Origin: Nocardia sp. CDC159
Lineage (GTDB): Bacteria > Actinomycetota > Actinomycetes > Mycobacteriales > Mycobacteriaceae
Assembly (NCBI RefSeq): GCF_023740735.1
Contig: NZ_JAMRXH010000007.1
Span: 1 to 64,000 of the forward strand
DNA length: 64,000 nucleotides
Reading direction: 5' to 3'
Below, piece by piece: positions 18,109 through 27,194 of this stretch. A program made the translations under genes and the position numbers. The first letter of the stretch is position 1. Each line of letters starts with the position of its first letter. Under the pieces are notes generated by a model that saw only the letters and a program-made list of their open reading frames with translations, was not told the origin of the DNA and searched no databases.

Positions 18109-18924
18109 TCAGCGTTCTATCCGGCCCGAATCGCGTTCGCGGTAGCGGACATTGGGGCGCGGGTGCGGGGGGACATCGCCGTTGTACCGGTCTCGAGTGC
18201 GCCGCGGCGGATCGGCCGCGGCACGTTCGGAGCCGCGGGAATAGCCGGAGCCGGGGGCGACCCGGGGCGGGCGCTCGGCGGTCTTGCCGGTGGTGCGGCG
18301 GGTGGTCCGGGCCGAGGCGTCCGGGTCCGGCTTGGGCGCGGCATCGGATCGGCCGCGGCGGCGCGGGGTTTCGGTCGAGGCCGCGGGCCGGTTACGGCGG
18401 GCGCGCTCGGCCGAGGACGGCCGCGGCCCTCGCGAGTCGCCCGTGCGGGACCGGTCGCCGCCTTTGCGCGGCCCCTCGTCCTGGCGATGCATGTACACCC
18501 GCACGCCACCGATCGCGAGCACCAGCAGGGTCGCGATCGCCATCAGCGGGAACCGATTCACCAGCGGGATGGCCAGATTCAGCAGGACATCCTTGACCGA
18601 GGTCGAACTATGGCCGATCAGTTGCTGATAGGCCAGGGGAACCGCGACGAACAGCAATAACGGCGGCGTCACCATGGCGGTGAACAGGCCGCGATAGCGC
18701 ACCACGAGCGCCGCCAGCACACATCCGAGGATGTAGCAGGCGGCGAACACATGGGTCAGCTCCTTGCCGCTGCCTCCGGCATCGATGAAGAATCCGATGA
18801 ACGTGCACGCCACCGCGATCAACACCGCCGCGCCGGCCGGGACGCCGGGCACCGACGGGATGATCGATCGGTGCGATGCGAGCACCTCGGATCGGTCGCG
18901 TTGGGTAGCTGCCACGTAAAGCAC
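18109..18924 (-). CDS. DUF6542 membrane protein (Rv1111c-like)
   Basis: The 271-residue protein has four predicted transmembrane helices in the first 145 residues (starting around GVPAGAAVLIAVACTFIG), then a long, highly basic, disordered tail rich in Arg, Pro, Ser and Gly. This is the layout of the actinobacterial DUF6542 family found beside lytB2 in mycobacteria. Its role is unknown; the tail could contact nucleic acid or the cell wall. The GTG at 18924 or the one at 18915 may be the start. A -10-like GATAGT just upstream suggests a leaderless transcript. Confidence 0.8.
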   Translation of the reverse strand: MLYVAATQRDRSEVLASHRSIIPSVPGVPAGAAVLIAVACTFIGFFIDAGGSGKELTHVFAACYILGCVLAALVVRYRGLFTAMVTPPLLLFVAVPLAYQQLIGHSSTSVKDVLLNLAIPLVNRFPLMAIATLLVLAIGGVRVYMHRQDEGPRKGGDRSRTGDSRGPRPSSAERARRNRPAASTETPRRRGRSDAAPKPDPDASARTTRRTTGKTAERPPRVAPGSGYSRGSERAAADPPRRTRDRYNGDVPPHPRPNVRYRERDSGRIER

Positions 18925-18973
18925 ACTATCTGTAGCGACCGAACCGTGTGTCGAGGCCGGGCGGATGGGCAGG

Positions 18974-20110
18974 TCAGTCGCTGGTGTCGGTGCCGCTCAC
19001 CGCCCGTGGCCAGGCGTCCACCCGCCGGATCTCCGGCACCTCCCGCTCCCCGATCTCCATCTCGTGCAGCCGGCGCGCGGTCACCATCACCCGCGACTCC
19101 ACCGTGGCGACGGTCTGATTGAACGCCTCCACCGATTTACCCAGCGCGGCCCCCAGCCGGTCCAGATGCGTCCCGGTCGTGCGCAGCCGCGTGTACAGCT
19201 CCCGGCCCAATTGCTGAATCGTTGCCACATCTCGGGACAGCGCCTCCTGCCGCCAGCCGTAGGCCACGGTGCGCAGCAATGCGATCAGCGTGGTCGGCGT
19301 CGCCAAGATCACGTTTCGGCCGAAGGCATATTCCAGCAACCCGGCATCGGCGCTGAGCGCGGCATCCAGGAACGGATCTCCGGGTACGAAGAGCACCACG
19401 AACTCGGGGGAGGGGTCGAATGCCGCCCAGTACGCCTTGTCGGCGAGCTGATCCACGTGGGCGCGTAGATGTTTGGCATGCCGGGTCAGATGTTCGGTGC
19501 GCAGCCGCGGATCGTCCTCGGCACTGGCGTCCAGATAGGCGGTCAACGGGACCTTGGCGTCGACCACGATCTGCCGCCCACCCGCCAGCCGCACTACCAG
19601 ATCCGGCCGCACCCCGCCGTCGCGCCCGGTGCCGCTGACCTGGGTGTCGAAATCGCAGTGCCGCGACATCCCCGCCAACTCCACGACCCGCTCCAGCTGG
19701 ATTTCGCCCCACCGCCCGCGCACCTGGGGCGCTCGCAACGCTGACACCAGCTGACCGGTCTGAGTCGACAGCTGATGCGACAGCCGCTGCATCCCCGCCA
19801 CCTGTTCGCGCAGACCGGAATAGGCGTTGATCCGGTTGTGCTCGACCTGGCGAACGTGCTGCTCCAGCGCCCCCACCGCCTCCCGCAGCGGATCCACCAG
19901 CGCCCCGATCGCATGCGAATTGCGCCGCGCCGCATCCTCGCTCGCCGCGCTCAACGACTGCCGCAGCAGTCGCTCGTTGTCGCGCAGCGCCGCCAAGCGC
20001 GCCTCGGCGCTCGCCGCGCGCTGCCCCGCCCGCGCGGCATGCCCCAGCCACCCCAGTCCCAACCCGGCACAGAACACCAACAGCAGCGCGAACAGCATCG
20101 GTGCGGTCAT
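18974..20110 (-). CDS. rmuC: DNA recombination protein RmuC
   Basis: The 378-residue protein has an N-terminal membrane helix (MLFALLLVFCAGLGLGWLG), a coiled coil (about 25-125) and the RmuC nuclease-like domain. Conserved blocks are RGRWGEIQLERVVELAGM, VVDAKVPL and FVPGDPFLDAAL. It is thought to limit inversions at short repeats. ATG 20110 is chosen as the start of the hydrophobic helix; the upstream extension is not conserved-looking. It is divergent from sbcD across 136 bp. Confidence 0.93.
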   Translation of the reverse strand: MTAPMLFALLLVFCAGLGLGWLGHAARAGQRAASAEARLAALRDNERLLRQSLSAASEDAARRNSHAIGALVDPLREAVGALEQHVRQVEHNRINAYSGLREQVAGMQRLSHQLSTQTGQLVSALRAPQVRGRWGEIQLERVVELAGMSRHCDFDTQVSGTGRDGGVRPDLVVRLAGGRQIVVDAKVPLTAYLDASAEDDPRLRTEHLTRHAKHLRAHVDQLADKAYWAAFDPSPEFVVLFVPGDPFLDAALSADAGLLEYAFGRNVILATPTTLIALLRTVAYGWRQEALSRDVATIQQLGRELYTRLRTTGTHLDRLGAALGKSVEAFNQTVATVESRVMVTARRLHEMEIGEREVPEIRRVDAWPRAVSGTDTSD

Positions 20111-20246
20111 GGGAGCAGATAGTGCCCCATCCCACCGACAAGTCCGCGCAACCCGCAATTACCTAGCACTTGCTTGTGGCGCTTTTGCGCCAGGTCCGGC
20201 CCGGCGGTTTCGACTCTGTCGGTGCGATGGCCTACGGTTTCGCGGC

Positions 20247-21416
20247 ATGCGGATGCTGCACACCTCGGACTGGCATATCGGGCGCACCTTCCACGGCGTC
20301 GATCTGCTTGCCGACCAGGAGCGTTCGCTGGAATCGATCGCCGAGATCGTGGCCGAGGAGCGGGTCGACGCGGTGTTGCTGCCGGGTGACGTGTACGATC
20401 GCTCGATTCCCAGTGCCGACGCGATCGCGGTGTGCAACAGGGGTTTCGAGGCGATTCGTGCCGCCGGGGCGGTGATCGTCGCCACGTCGGGCAATCACGA
20501 CTCCCCGACGCGGCTCGGCGCGCTGGGCAGTTTCGCCGCCGCCGGTGGGTTGCATCTGCGCACCACGGTCGCCGACGCGGACCGGCCGGTGCTGCTGTCC
20601 GACGAGCACGGCGAGATCGCCTGCTACGGCATCCCCTACCTGGAGCCGGAGATCACCCGCGCCGAACTCGGTGTGCCCCAGGCACGTTCGCATGCCGAGA
20701 TCCTCGACGCCGCGATGGCGCGCGTCCGCGCCGATCTCGCGCGCCGCGGCACGCCCCGCTCGGTAGTGCTGGCGCACGCCTTCGTGGTGGGCGGCGAGGC
20801 GACCGGTTCGGAGCGTTCCATCTCGGTGGGCGGCGTCGAGACGGTCCCGGCGAGCGCCTTCGACGGCGTCGACTACGTGGCCCTCGGCCATCTGCACTCG
20901 CCGCAGACGCTCACCGACTCCATCCGCTATTCCGGTTCTCCCCTGCCGTACTCCTTCGCCGAGCGCTCGCACCGAAAGGCCGTGTGGTTGTTGGATTTCG
21001 ATGCCACCGGCCTCGCCCGGGTCCGCCGCCGCGACCTCCCCCTGATTCGCGGCCTTGCCCAGCTCACCGGCGACCTGGACACATTGCTCGCCGACCCCGC
21101 CCATTCCGAATACGAGGACCACTACGTCTCGGCCACCCTCACCGACCACGCCCGCCCCGTAGACCCCCTCCGCCGCCTCCGCACCCGCTTCCCCCACGCC
21201 GTCCACGTCGAATGGTCCCGCCCCGAAGCCAGTTCCCCCCTCCACTACCGCGAACGAGTCCACGGCCGCCGCGACACCGAAATAGCCCAAAGCTTCCTCA
21301 CCGACGTCCGCAGCACCCCCACCCCCACCGAACTGCACTGGCTCGAACGAGCCCTGACCGCAGCCACCTCCCACCCCGAGCACACCATCCCCATGGCCGA
21401 CGAGCTCACGGCATGA
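20247..21416 (+). CDS. sbcD: Exonuclease SbcCD, nuclease subunit SbcD
   Basis: The 389-residue Mre11-type phosphoesterase has motifs SDWHIGRTFH (metal I), LPGDVYDRS (II), TSGNHDSPTR (III), a later LAHAF and YVALGHLHSP (V). It forms the SbcCD complex that opens DNA hairpins and protein-blocked ends. The C-terminal 100 residues are the SbcC-binding and capping region. ATG at 20247 gives the canonical MRMLHTSDWHIG start. The stop lies 61 bp before sbcC, and a tiny ORF bridges this gap exactly. Confidence 0.96.
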   Translation: MRMLHTSDWHIGRTFHGVDLLADQERSLESIAEIVAEERVDAVLLPGDVYDRSIPSADAIAVCNRGFEAIRAAGAVIVATSGNHDSPTRLGALGSFAAAGGLHLRTTVADADRPVLLSDEHGEIACYGIPYLEPEITRAELGVPQARSHAEILDAAMARVRADLARRGTPRSVVLAHAFVVGGEATGSERSISVGGVETVPASAFDGVDYVALGHLHSPQTLTDSIRYSGSPLPYSFAERSHRKAVWLLDFDATGLARVRRRDLPLIRGLAQLTGDLDTLLADPAHSEYEDHYVSATLTDHARPVDPLRRLRTRFPHAVHVEWSRPEASSPLHYRERVHGRRDTEIAQSFLTDVRSTPTPTELHWLERALTAATSHPEHTIPMADELTA

Positions 21417-21481
21417 CCACAACCCCATTTTCTCGCGGGATCGACGCCCGTCGGCCGGGAGCCACCGGAGGCCGCGGGTGA
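21413..21481 (+). CDS. Possible 22-codon ORF bridging sbcD and sbcC
   Basis: An ATG at 21413 overlaps the sbcD stop (ATGA), runs 22 codons and ends on a TGA that overlaps the GTG start of sbcC (GTGA). This would let a terminating ribosome move from sbcD through the small frame to sbcC. The peptide (Thr/Arg/Gly-rich) has no recognisable feature. It could be chance, since such overlaps are easily met in high-GC DNA. Confidence 0.3.
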   Translation: MTTTPFSRGIDARRPGATGGRG

Positions 21482-24400
21482 GGCTGCATCGGCTGGAGAT
21501 GACGGCCTTCGGGCCCTTTGCCGAGACGGCGGTCGTCGACTTCGACGAGCTGGGGGCGGACGGGCTGTTCCTGCTGCACGGGCAGACCGGGGCGGGGAAG
21601 ACGACCGTGCTCGATGCCATTGCCTTCGCGCTGTACGGTCGGGTGCCGGGGGCGCGGGGGGAGAGTAAGCGGCTGCATTCCGATCACGCGGATCCGCAGA
21701 CGCCGCCGCGGGTGTTGCTGGAGGCGACGCTGGGTGGGCGGCGGTTGCGGTTGATTCGGTCGCCGGAGTTTCTGCGACCGAAGAAGCGGGGGAGCGGGTA
21801 TCGCACCGAGCAGGCCGCGGCGACATTGGAGTGGCTGGACGGGCGGGGTCAGAATCTCTCTCGCATACCGGATATCGGTGACGAGGTGATCCGGCTGCTC
21901 GGGATGAGCGCGGATCAGTTCTTCCAGGTCGTGCTGTTGCCGCAGGGCGATTTCGCGCGATTCCTGCGCGCGGACAACGAGGATCGCGAGCGGCTGCTGG
22001 AAAAGCTCTTCGACACCGAACGTTTCGGCACGGCCGAGCAGTGGCTGGCGCAGCGCCGTCGGGACAGTGCGGCCGAACTGGAGACCCAGCGGCAGAGCAT
22101 CGATCGGCTGATCGCGCAGGTCGGCGTCGCGGCCGGGGTCGGCCCGACCGAGACGGTCGGTCCGCTGGAGGCCGTGGACTGGTCGCAGCGACTGCTCGCC
22201 GCCGCCCGCACCCGCACCACCGAGACCGCGACGGAACTCGAACGCTGCCAAAAGGATTCGGCCGCCGCCCACGCCGCCGCCGAACAGCGGCGTCGCCTGC
22301 ACGAGCTGCACCGCCGCCTCGGCGCCGCCCGCGCCCAGCTCGCCGAGTACACCGCCGCCGCCGACCACCGCGCCCGCCGCCAGGCCGAACTCGACCGCGC
22401 CCGCCGCGCCGAACCGGTGGCCACCGCCCTGGCCGAGGCCCGATCCGCCGCCGTGGCCCTGCGCCGCCGCACCGACGAAACCCACTCCCTCGCCGAACAT
22501 CTCGCCGCCCGGCTCCTCGAACCGGCGGGTGCCGAACTGCCCGGCACATATTGGGCAGCACAGGATCTCGCAGCGGAAGAGCTCGCCGACACCGACTCGG
22601 CCGAGGATCTGCGAGCCATCGCAGCGGCCGAGGGCGAACTCCCGACCGCCGACGGGTTGGATATCGAACCGCCTGCCGAGCACGACGGGGCACCGGGACT
22701 GTTCTCCCTCGAAATCGCCGACCCCGCAACGACACCAGGCGACGGCGAGCCGGGCCTGTTCGACATCGCGGCGATGCCCGACGAGCCAGCCGTCACACCG
22801 AAAACAACCGCGCAACAATTCCTTTCGAACACCGAAACCCCCGGCCTCGACCACGCCATCCAGCGCTGGACCGCCCAGATCGGCGCACTCGACGAGGTCC
22901 GCGTGGACGCCGACTCGGCGCAACGACTGACGTCGGACCTCGCGGGTATGCGCAAAGAGCAAGCACGGCTGACCGCCCGCATCGAGCAGGTCTCGGCGCG
23001 CCGGGCCCAGCTGCCCGATGCCATCCGCAATGCGGAGGTTCGCCTGCGCGAGGCCGCCGACGCCATGGCCGAGCTGCCCGGTGTGGCGGCCGAATGCGAA
23101 CGCCTGCGGGCGGCGGCCGCGGCGGCGGTGGAGTTGGTGCGGACCCGCCAGGAGTTGAGCCGAGCCGAGGCCGCACACGAGACGGCCCGCGTCGCGCACA
23201 TCGACGCCCGGGAGCGCACCCTCGACGTGCGGGAACGTCGATTGGCCGGAATGGCAGCCGAATTGGCGGGCGCGTTGACCGCGGGCGAACCGTGCGGTGT
23301 CTGCGGCTCGATCGACCATCCGGCCCCGGCCCGGGCCGTCGACGCGGCCGCCTCGAAGGAGGACGAGGAGCGGGCCGTCGTGGCCGAGCGCCGCGCCGAG
23401 GCCGCCCGCGAGCGCGCACTCGCCCAGGTCACCGAGCTGCAGCGCCGGCTCGAGGTGCTCGTCGAACGCGGCGGCGACGGCGACCGTGCGGAGTTGGCCG
23501 CGGCCCTCGACGCCACCACCGCGCGCTACCAATCCGCGAGCACCACGGCGGCCCGGCACGACGATCTGACCGTCGAATTGGCGCGCCTGCGCACCGAGGA
23601 CACCGGCCTGCAGGACGAACTGCGCGATCTGGAGACCCGCCGCAGCGCCGTGGCCGAGCGCATCCTGGCCGCGGATCGCCGACTGGCCGAGGTCACCGAG
23701 CGCCTGCGGGTCGCCGCCGGTGCCGACGGCACGGTCGAGCGTCGCCGCGGCCGCCTGGAGACCCTCATCGGCGAGGCCACCGCCCTGCGCACCGCCCGTG
23801 CCGAAACGGCCTCGGCCCGAGAGCATCTGACCGCGGCGGCGCGGCGCGTCGAACAGTCCGCCCGCACGGCGGGTCTCGTCACCGAGGCGGAAGCCGTTGT
23901 GGCGGAGGATGGCTCGGAGCCGAACTACGCGGCCCTGGCCGCCTACGCGAAGGTGGTCGACGCCGCCACCCGCACAGCGCAGCAGCAGGCCGAGATCGAG
24001 GCCGAACTGGTCGCCGCCGACCGCATGCGCGCCCACGCCGAGGCGGTGCTGGCCGAGCCGGAGATCCAGGCCGCGGCCGCGACCGAACCCGGTGATCTCG
24101 AGGCCGTGGAATCCCTGGTGGCCCAGGCCCGTATCGGCCTGGACGCGGCGGTCGCCGCGCATGCCGAGGCGACCCGGCGGGTGGCCCAGCTCGAGGAGCT
24201 CGGCGGTCAGCTCTGGGCCGCGGTGGATCGCATCGCCCCCATGCAGCGCGCCCACGAGGAACTGGCCGAACTCGCCGATGTGGTCGCCGGTCGCGGAGCC
24301 AACAATCGCAAGATGTCGCTGCGGTCCTATGTGCTGGCCGCGCGCCTCGAGGAGGTCGCGGTGGCCGGTTCGGTGCGGCTGCGCCGAATGTCCGGTGGCC

Positions 24401-24801
24401 GTTACGAATTCGTGCACACCGACGCCGCCGGACCGCGCGGCCGCCGCGGCGGTCTGGGCCTGGACATCCGCGACGACTACACCGGCGCCGTCCGCCCCGC
24501 CAAAACCCTCTCCGGCGGCGAAACCTTCATGGCCTCCCTGGCGCTGGCCCTGGGTCTGGCCGACGTGGTGGCCGCCGAATCCGGCGGCCTGGCCCTGGAC
24601 ACTCTGTTCATCGACGAGGGCTTCGGCAGCCTCGACGCCGACACCCTCGACGCCGTCATGGGCGTCCTCGACGAACTCCGCTCCGGCGGAAGAGTGGTAG
24701 GCGTCGTCTCCCACGTCGACGAAATGCGCCAACGCATCCCCAGCCGCCTACACGTCATCCGCGACCCCACGGGCTCCCACCTACGCACGATCGTCGCCTG
24801 A
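21478..24801 (+). CDS. sbcC: Exonuclease SbcCD, ATPase subunit SbcC
   Basis: The 1107-residue SMC/Rad50-type ATPase has Walker A GQTGAGKTT at 35-43, long coiled coils, a zinc hook C606-G-V-C609 (CGVC instead of the usual CPxC), signature LSGGE near 1011 and Walker B LDTLFIDEGFGSLD near 1040. Residues about 345-470 are an acidic Pro/Gly-rich insertion interrupting the first coil. It holds two similar short pieces (PGLFSLE and PGLFDIA). Family length is about 1000-1050, so the insert explains the excess. A perfect terminator follows the stop. Confidence 0.95.
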   Translation: MRLHRLEMTAFGPFAETAVVDFDELGADGLFLLHGQTGAGKTTVLDAIAFALYGRVPGARGESKRLHSDHADPQTPPRVLLEATLGGRRLRLIRSPEFLRPKKRGSGYRTEQAAATLEWLDGRGQNLSRIPDIGDEVIRLLGMSADQFFQVVLLPQGDFARFLRADNEDRERLLEKLFDTERFGTAEQWLAQRRRDSAAELETQRQSIDRLIAQVGVAAGVGPTETVGPLEAVDWSQRLLAAARTRTTETATELERCQKDSAAAHAAAEQRRRLHELHRRLGAARAQLAEYTAAADHRARRQAELDRARRAEPVATALAEARSAAVALRRRTDETHSLAEHLAARLLEPAGAELPGTYWAAQDLAAEELADTDSAEDLRAIAAAEGELPTADGLDIEPPAEHDGAPGLFSLEIADPATTPGDGEPGLFDIAAMPDEPAVTPKTTAQQFLSNTETPGLDHAIQRWTAQIGALDEVRVDADSAQRLTSDLAGMRKEQARLTARIEQVSARRAQLPDAIRNAEVRLREAADAMAELPGVAAECERLRAAAAAAVELVRTRQELSRAEAAHETARVAHIDARERTLDVRERRLAGMAAELAGALTAGEPCGVCGSIDHPAPARAVDAAASKEDEERAVVAERRAEAARERALAQVTELQRRLEVLVERGGDGDRAELAAALDATTARYQSASTTAARHDDLTVELARLRTEDTGLQDELRDLETRRSAVAERILAADRRLAEVTERLRVAAGADGTVERRRGRLETLIGEATALRTARAETASAREHLTAAARRVEQSARTAGLVTEAEAVVAEDGSEPNYAALAAYAKVVDAATRTAQQQAEIEAELVAADRMRAHAEAVLAEPEIQAAAATEPGDLEAVESLVAQARIGLDAAVAAHAEATRRVAQLEELGGQLWAAVDRIAPMQRAHEELAELADVVAGRGANNRKMSLRSYVLAARLEEVAVAGSVRLRRMSGGRYEFVHTDAAGPRGRRGGLGLDIRDDYTGAVRPAKTLSGGETFMASLALALGLADVVAAESGGLALDTLFIDEGFGSLDADTLDAVMGVLDELRSGGRVVGVVSHVDEMRQRIPSRLHVIRDPTGSHLRTIVA

Positions 24802-24830
24802 CCCTTGCCCGGACTCCGTCCGGGCAAGGG
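24802..24830 (+). terminator. Perfect 13-bp terminator hairpin after sbcC
   Basis: CCCTTGCCCGGAC (24802-24814) and GTCCGGGCAAGGG (24818-24830) pair without mismatch around a 3-nt loop, starting on the base after the sbcC stop codon. Confidence 0.85.
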
Positions 24831-24837
24831 ATCGAGC

Positions 24838-24988
24838 AGGGTGCGTCTCGCGGGGATCGAGGAGGGCACCCTATCGGTCGGCAGGGGCTACCCTTCGCAC
24901 CCTTTCTCGTGCCCCGCACCCTTTCCAGACGCCCGTAAGTGGTGCTAAGCGCGGAAAAGGGTGCGGGAGTTTGTTTGTCTGCCGACCG
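24838..24988. repeat. Cluster of CGCACCCTTT repeats with nested inverted repeats
   Basis: The 7-mer GCACCCT or its complement occurs at 24838-24844, 24866-24872, 24897-24903, 24916-24922 and 24958-24964, with a sixth copy at 25017-25023 over the end of ogt. Three copies extend to CGCACCCTTT. CCCGCACCCTTTCC (24914-24927 area) can pair with its near-complement at 24953-24967, and an outer stem joins CGGTCGGCAG (24875-24884) to CTGCCGACCG (24979-24988). The region has no ORF. It could be a structured RNA, a protein-binding array or a composite terminator. Confidence 0.6.
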
Positions 24989-25014
24989 GCAGGCCGTCGC
25001 CACGGTGCAACCCG

Positions 25015-25524
25015 TCAGGGTGCGTAGCTGCCCTCATGATCCAGCAGCCACCGCTTGACCGGCAGCCCCCAGCGGAACCCGCCCAGCGACCCATCCGTGC
25101 GAAACACTCGGTGGCACGGTACGAACAACGCGGCGGCGTTGCGGGCGCAGGCGTTGGCGGCGGCACGGACGGCCTCGGGGCGTCCGGAGCGTTCGGCGTA
25201 GGTGGTGTAGGTGACCGGGCTTCCGGCGGGAATCTTGCGCAACACCTCCCAGGCGTGCACCAGGAACGGGCCCGACAGCTGCCGGACGGTGATGTCGTCG
25301 ATCGCGAGAACGTCCCCGGCATGGTAGGTCTCGATCGCGCGGGTGACCGAACCCAGCGAATCACGTTGCCGCAGCGCGGTCGGGCGCAGGATGGGGTGGA
25401 TGAGCAGCCGCAGGCCCTCGGCGTCGGCGGTCCAGCCCGAGGCCAGCACCGCGCCCTCGGCGTCGACGACGGTCGTGAACGGACCGATCGGCGTGGTCGT
25501 CGTCGCGTATTCGGCGAGACTCAT
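25015..25524 (-). CDS. ogt: Methylated-DNA--protein-cysteine methyltransferase
   Basis: The 169-residue suicide enzyme removes alkyl groups from O6-alkylguanine onto its own cysteine. The active-site motif PCHRV lies near residue 130 and is preceded by the DNA-binding helix region (RSGRPEAVRAAANACARN); GGFRWGLPVKRWLLDHE follows. Length is typical. ATG 25524 overlaps the ada-alkA stop by 4 bp (ATGA), so the two are translationally coupled, as for alkA-ogt (Rv1317c-Rv1316c). Confidence 0.96.
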   Translation of the reverse strand: MSLAEYATTTTPIGPFTTVVDAEGAVLASGWTADAEGLRLLIHPILRPTALRQRDSLGSVTRAIETYHAGDVLAIDDITVRQLSGPFLVHAWEVLRKIPAGSPVTYTTYAERSGRPEAVRAAANACARNAAALFVPCHRVFRTDGSLGGFRWGLPVKRWLLDHEGSYAP

Positions 25525-27035
25525 TGCTGCACACCCACTTTCACTGAGGTTCGAATGGCGGACCCGTTCGCCGCGCCGTTGGTGCGCTCGGCCAGTGCGC
25601 GTTTCCACATATGCATGGACAGATACGACCGCCACGGCGCCCAGCGCGCGGTCTCGCCGAGATCGATCCCGAACAGCGTCGCCCCGCGCCGCACCACCAG
25701 ATCGGTATGCAGCAGGATGTCGGGATCGGCCAGCAGCCGCATGGTGACATAGTCGGCGGTCCACGGCCCGACGCCGTCCAGCGCCAGCAGGTCGCGCCGC
25801 ACGTCGGCGGCGGTGCGACCGGCGTGCAGTGTCAGCTCACCCGAGGCCAGCGCCCGCGCGGCGGACAGGATCGAGGTGGTCCGCCGGGTCGGCCCGGTCA
25901 GCACCTCGGCCCCGCGTTCGGCGATCACCTCGGCCGCGGGGAACAACCGTGGCACCGGCCCGCTCACCGTCTCCCCGAGCGCCTCGACCAGTCGGGCGGT
26001 ATGCGTGGCCGCCGCCGAGATCGAGATCTGCTGCCCGATCATGGTGCGCAGCAACAGTTCCGACGCGTCCAGGCAGCCGGGCACCCGGATGCCGGGACTG
26101 AGCGGGAGCCCGCTGCCCCGGAACCCACTCGCCAGCGCCTCGTCGATGCCGACCGGATCGGCGTCCAGGTCCAGCAGGTGCCGCAGCCGCGCCACGGTCG
26201 GCGCCAGATCGCGCATATCGTGCAGCGCCAGCCCGGCCCGCACATGCCCGGTCTGCACACTCAACCGCACCGTCGCATGCCCGTGCGGGGTGCGCAGACT
26301 GCGGGTGTAGGTGCCGTCCTCCCACTGCTCGATGCCCGGCACCGCGTGCGCGGACAGGAACCACTCCAGCCACGGCTTGTCCAGCGGTTCGCGATAGGGC
26401 AGCCGCAGGGTGAGCATGCCGTTGGTGGCGGGCAGCGTGTCTCCGCGCAGCCGCCGCGACTCCTCGCGCAGCACGGTCGGGCTGACCGCGAACACCTCGC
26501 GCACGGTGTCGTTGAACTGTCGAATGCTCGCGAATCCGGCCGCGAAGGCGATGTCGGACATCGGCATTCGCGTGGTCTGGATCAGCAGCCGGGCGGTGTG
26601 CGCGCGATGGGCCCGGGCCAGCGCGAGCGGCCCGGCGCCGAGTTCGGCGGTGAGCACGCGGGTGAGCTGCCGCTGCGAGTAGCCCAGCGCCTCGGCCAGC
26701 GCGGGCACTCCGCCGCGCTCGATCACACCGTCGGCGATCAGCCGCATGGCCCGCGACGCCAGATCCGCGCGCGTGTTCCACAGCGGCGATCCGGGCGCGG
26801 CGTCGGGTAGGCAGCGGCGGCAGGCGCGGAACCCGCTTTGCTGCGCGGCCGCCGCGGTCGGCAGGAACGTGACGTTGGAGCGCTTCGGAGTGATAGCCGG
26901 ACACGATGGGCGGCAATAGATTCCGGTGGTGCGCACCGCGGTGAAGAAGTGCCCGTCGAAACGGGCATCCCGGGTCGCCACGGCGCGGTAACAACGCTCG
27001 AAGTCCAGACCGTTCGCACTCACGCAGTCCACCAT
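25521..27035 (-). CDS. alkA: Ada-AlkA fusion: adaptive-response regulator and 3-methyladenine glycosylase
   Basis: The 504-residue fusion starts with the Ada metal-binding domain (C41, C45, C72, C75; C41 is the phosphotriester acceptor by analogy), then an AraC-type helix-turn-helix pair (about 95-190), AlkA_N (about 205-320) and a HhH-GPD glycosylase domain (LALDGVGPWTADYV with the catalytic Asp in HTDLVVRRG). Methylation of the N-terminal Cys should turn it into an activator of its own operon with ogt, while the C-terminus excises alkylated bases. ATG 27035 or the in-frame GTG four codons later may start it. Confidence 0.95.
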   Translation of the reverse strand: MVDCVSANGLDFERCYRAVATRDARFDGHFFTAVRTTGIYCRPSCPAITPKRSNVTFLPTAAAAQQSGFRACRRCLPDAAPGSPLWNTRADLASRAMRLIADGVIERGGVPALAEALGYSQRQLTRVLTAELGAGPLALARAHRAHTARLLIQTTRMPMSDIAFAAGFASIRQFNDTVREVFAVSPTVLREESRRLRGDTLPATNGMLTLRLPYREPLDKPWLEWFLSAHAVPGIEQWEDGTYTRSLRTPHGHATVRLSVQTGHVRAGLALHDMRDLAPTVARLRHLLDLDADPVGIDEALASGFRGSGLPLSPGIRVPGCLDASELLLRTMIGQQISISAAATHTARLVEALGETVSGPVPRLFPAAEVIAERGAEVLTGPTRRTTSILSAARALASGELTLHAGRTAADVRRDLLALDGVGPWTADYVTMRLLADPDILLHTDLVVRRGATLFGIDLGETARWAPWRSYLSMHMWKRALAERTNGAANGSAIRTSVKVGVQQ

Positions 27036-27111
27036 GTCAGCCCGAGCCGATCCGCGCTAGCGGAAAACAGACAGCTACCCCCGACGGGGAACGTTTCATG
27101 GCGATGTCTAT

Positions 27112-27132
27112 TAGCTATGAATCGATAGCTAC
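27112..27132 (-). promoter_or_regulatory. TAGCTA repeat upstream of ada-alkA
   Basis: TAGCTA occurs at 27112-27117 and 27126-27131 with TGAATCGA between, 77-97 nt upstream of the ada-alkA start. It is nearly identical to the pair at 6575-6593 (TTAGCTA, then ATCG, then TAGCTAC), which suggests a common binding protein or promoter element. Confidence 0.4.
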
Positions 27133-27194
27133 GAGTGTGCCCGCCATCGGGCGTCGGCGGCAGCGGCCCCCGCCCGGCCGGACGGACAGCCAAC

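Noticed and set aside
21406..24732. 1108-codon minus-strand ORF antisense to sbcC
   Set aside because: It lies wholly over sbcC, is Gly/Arg/His-rich and has no domain; it reflects codon bias of the real gene.
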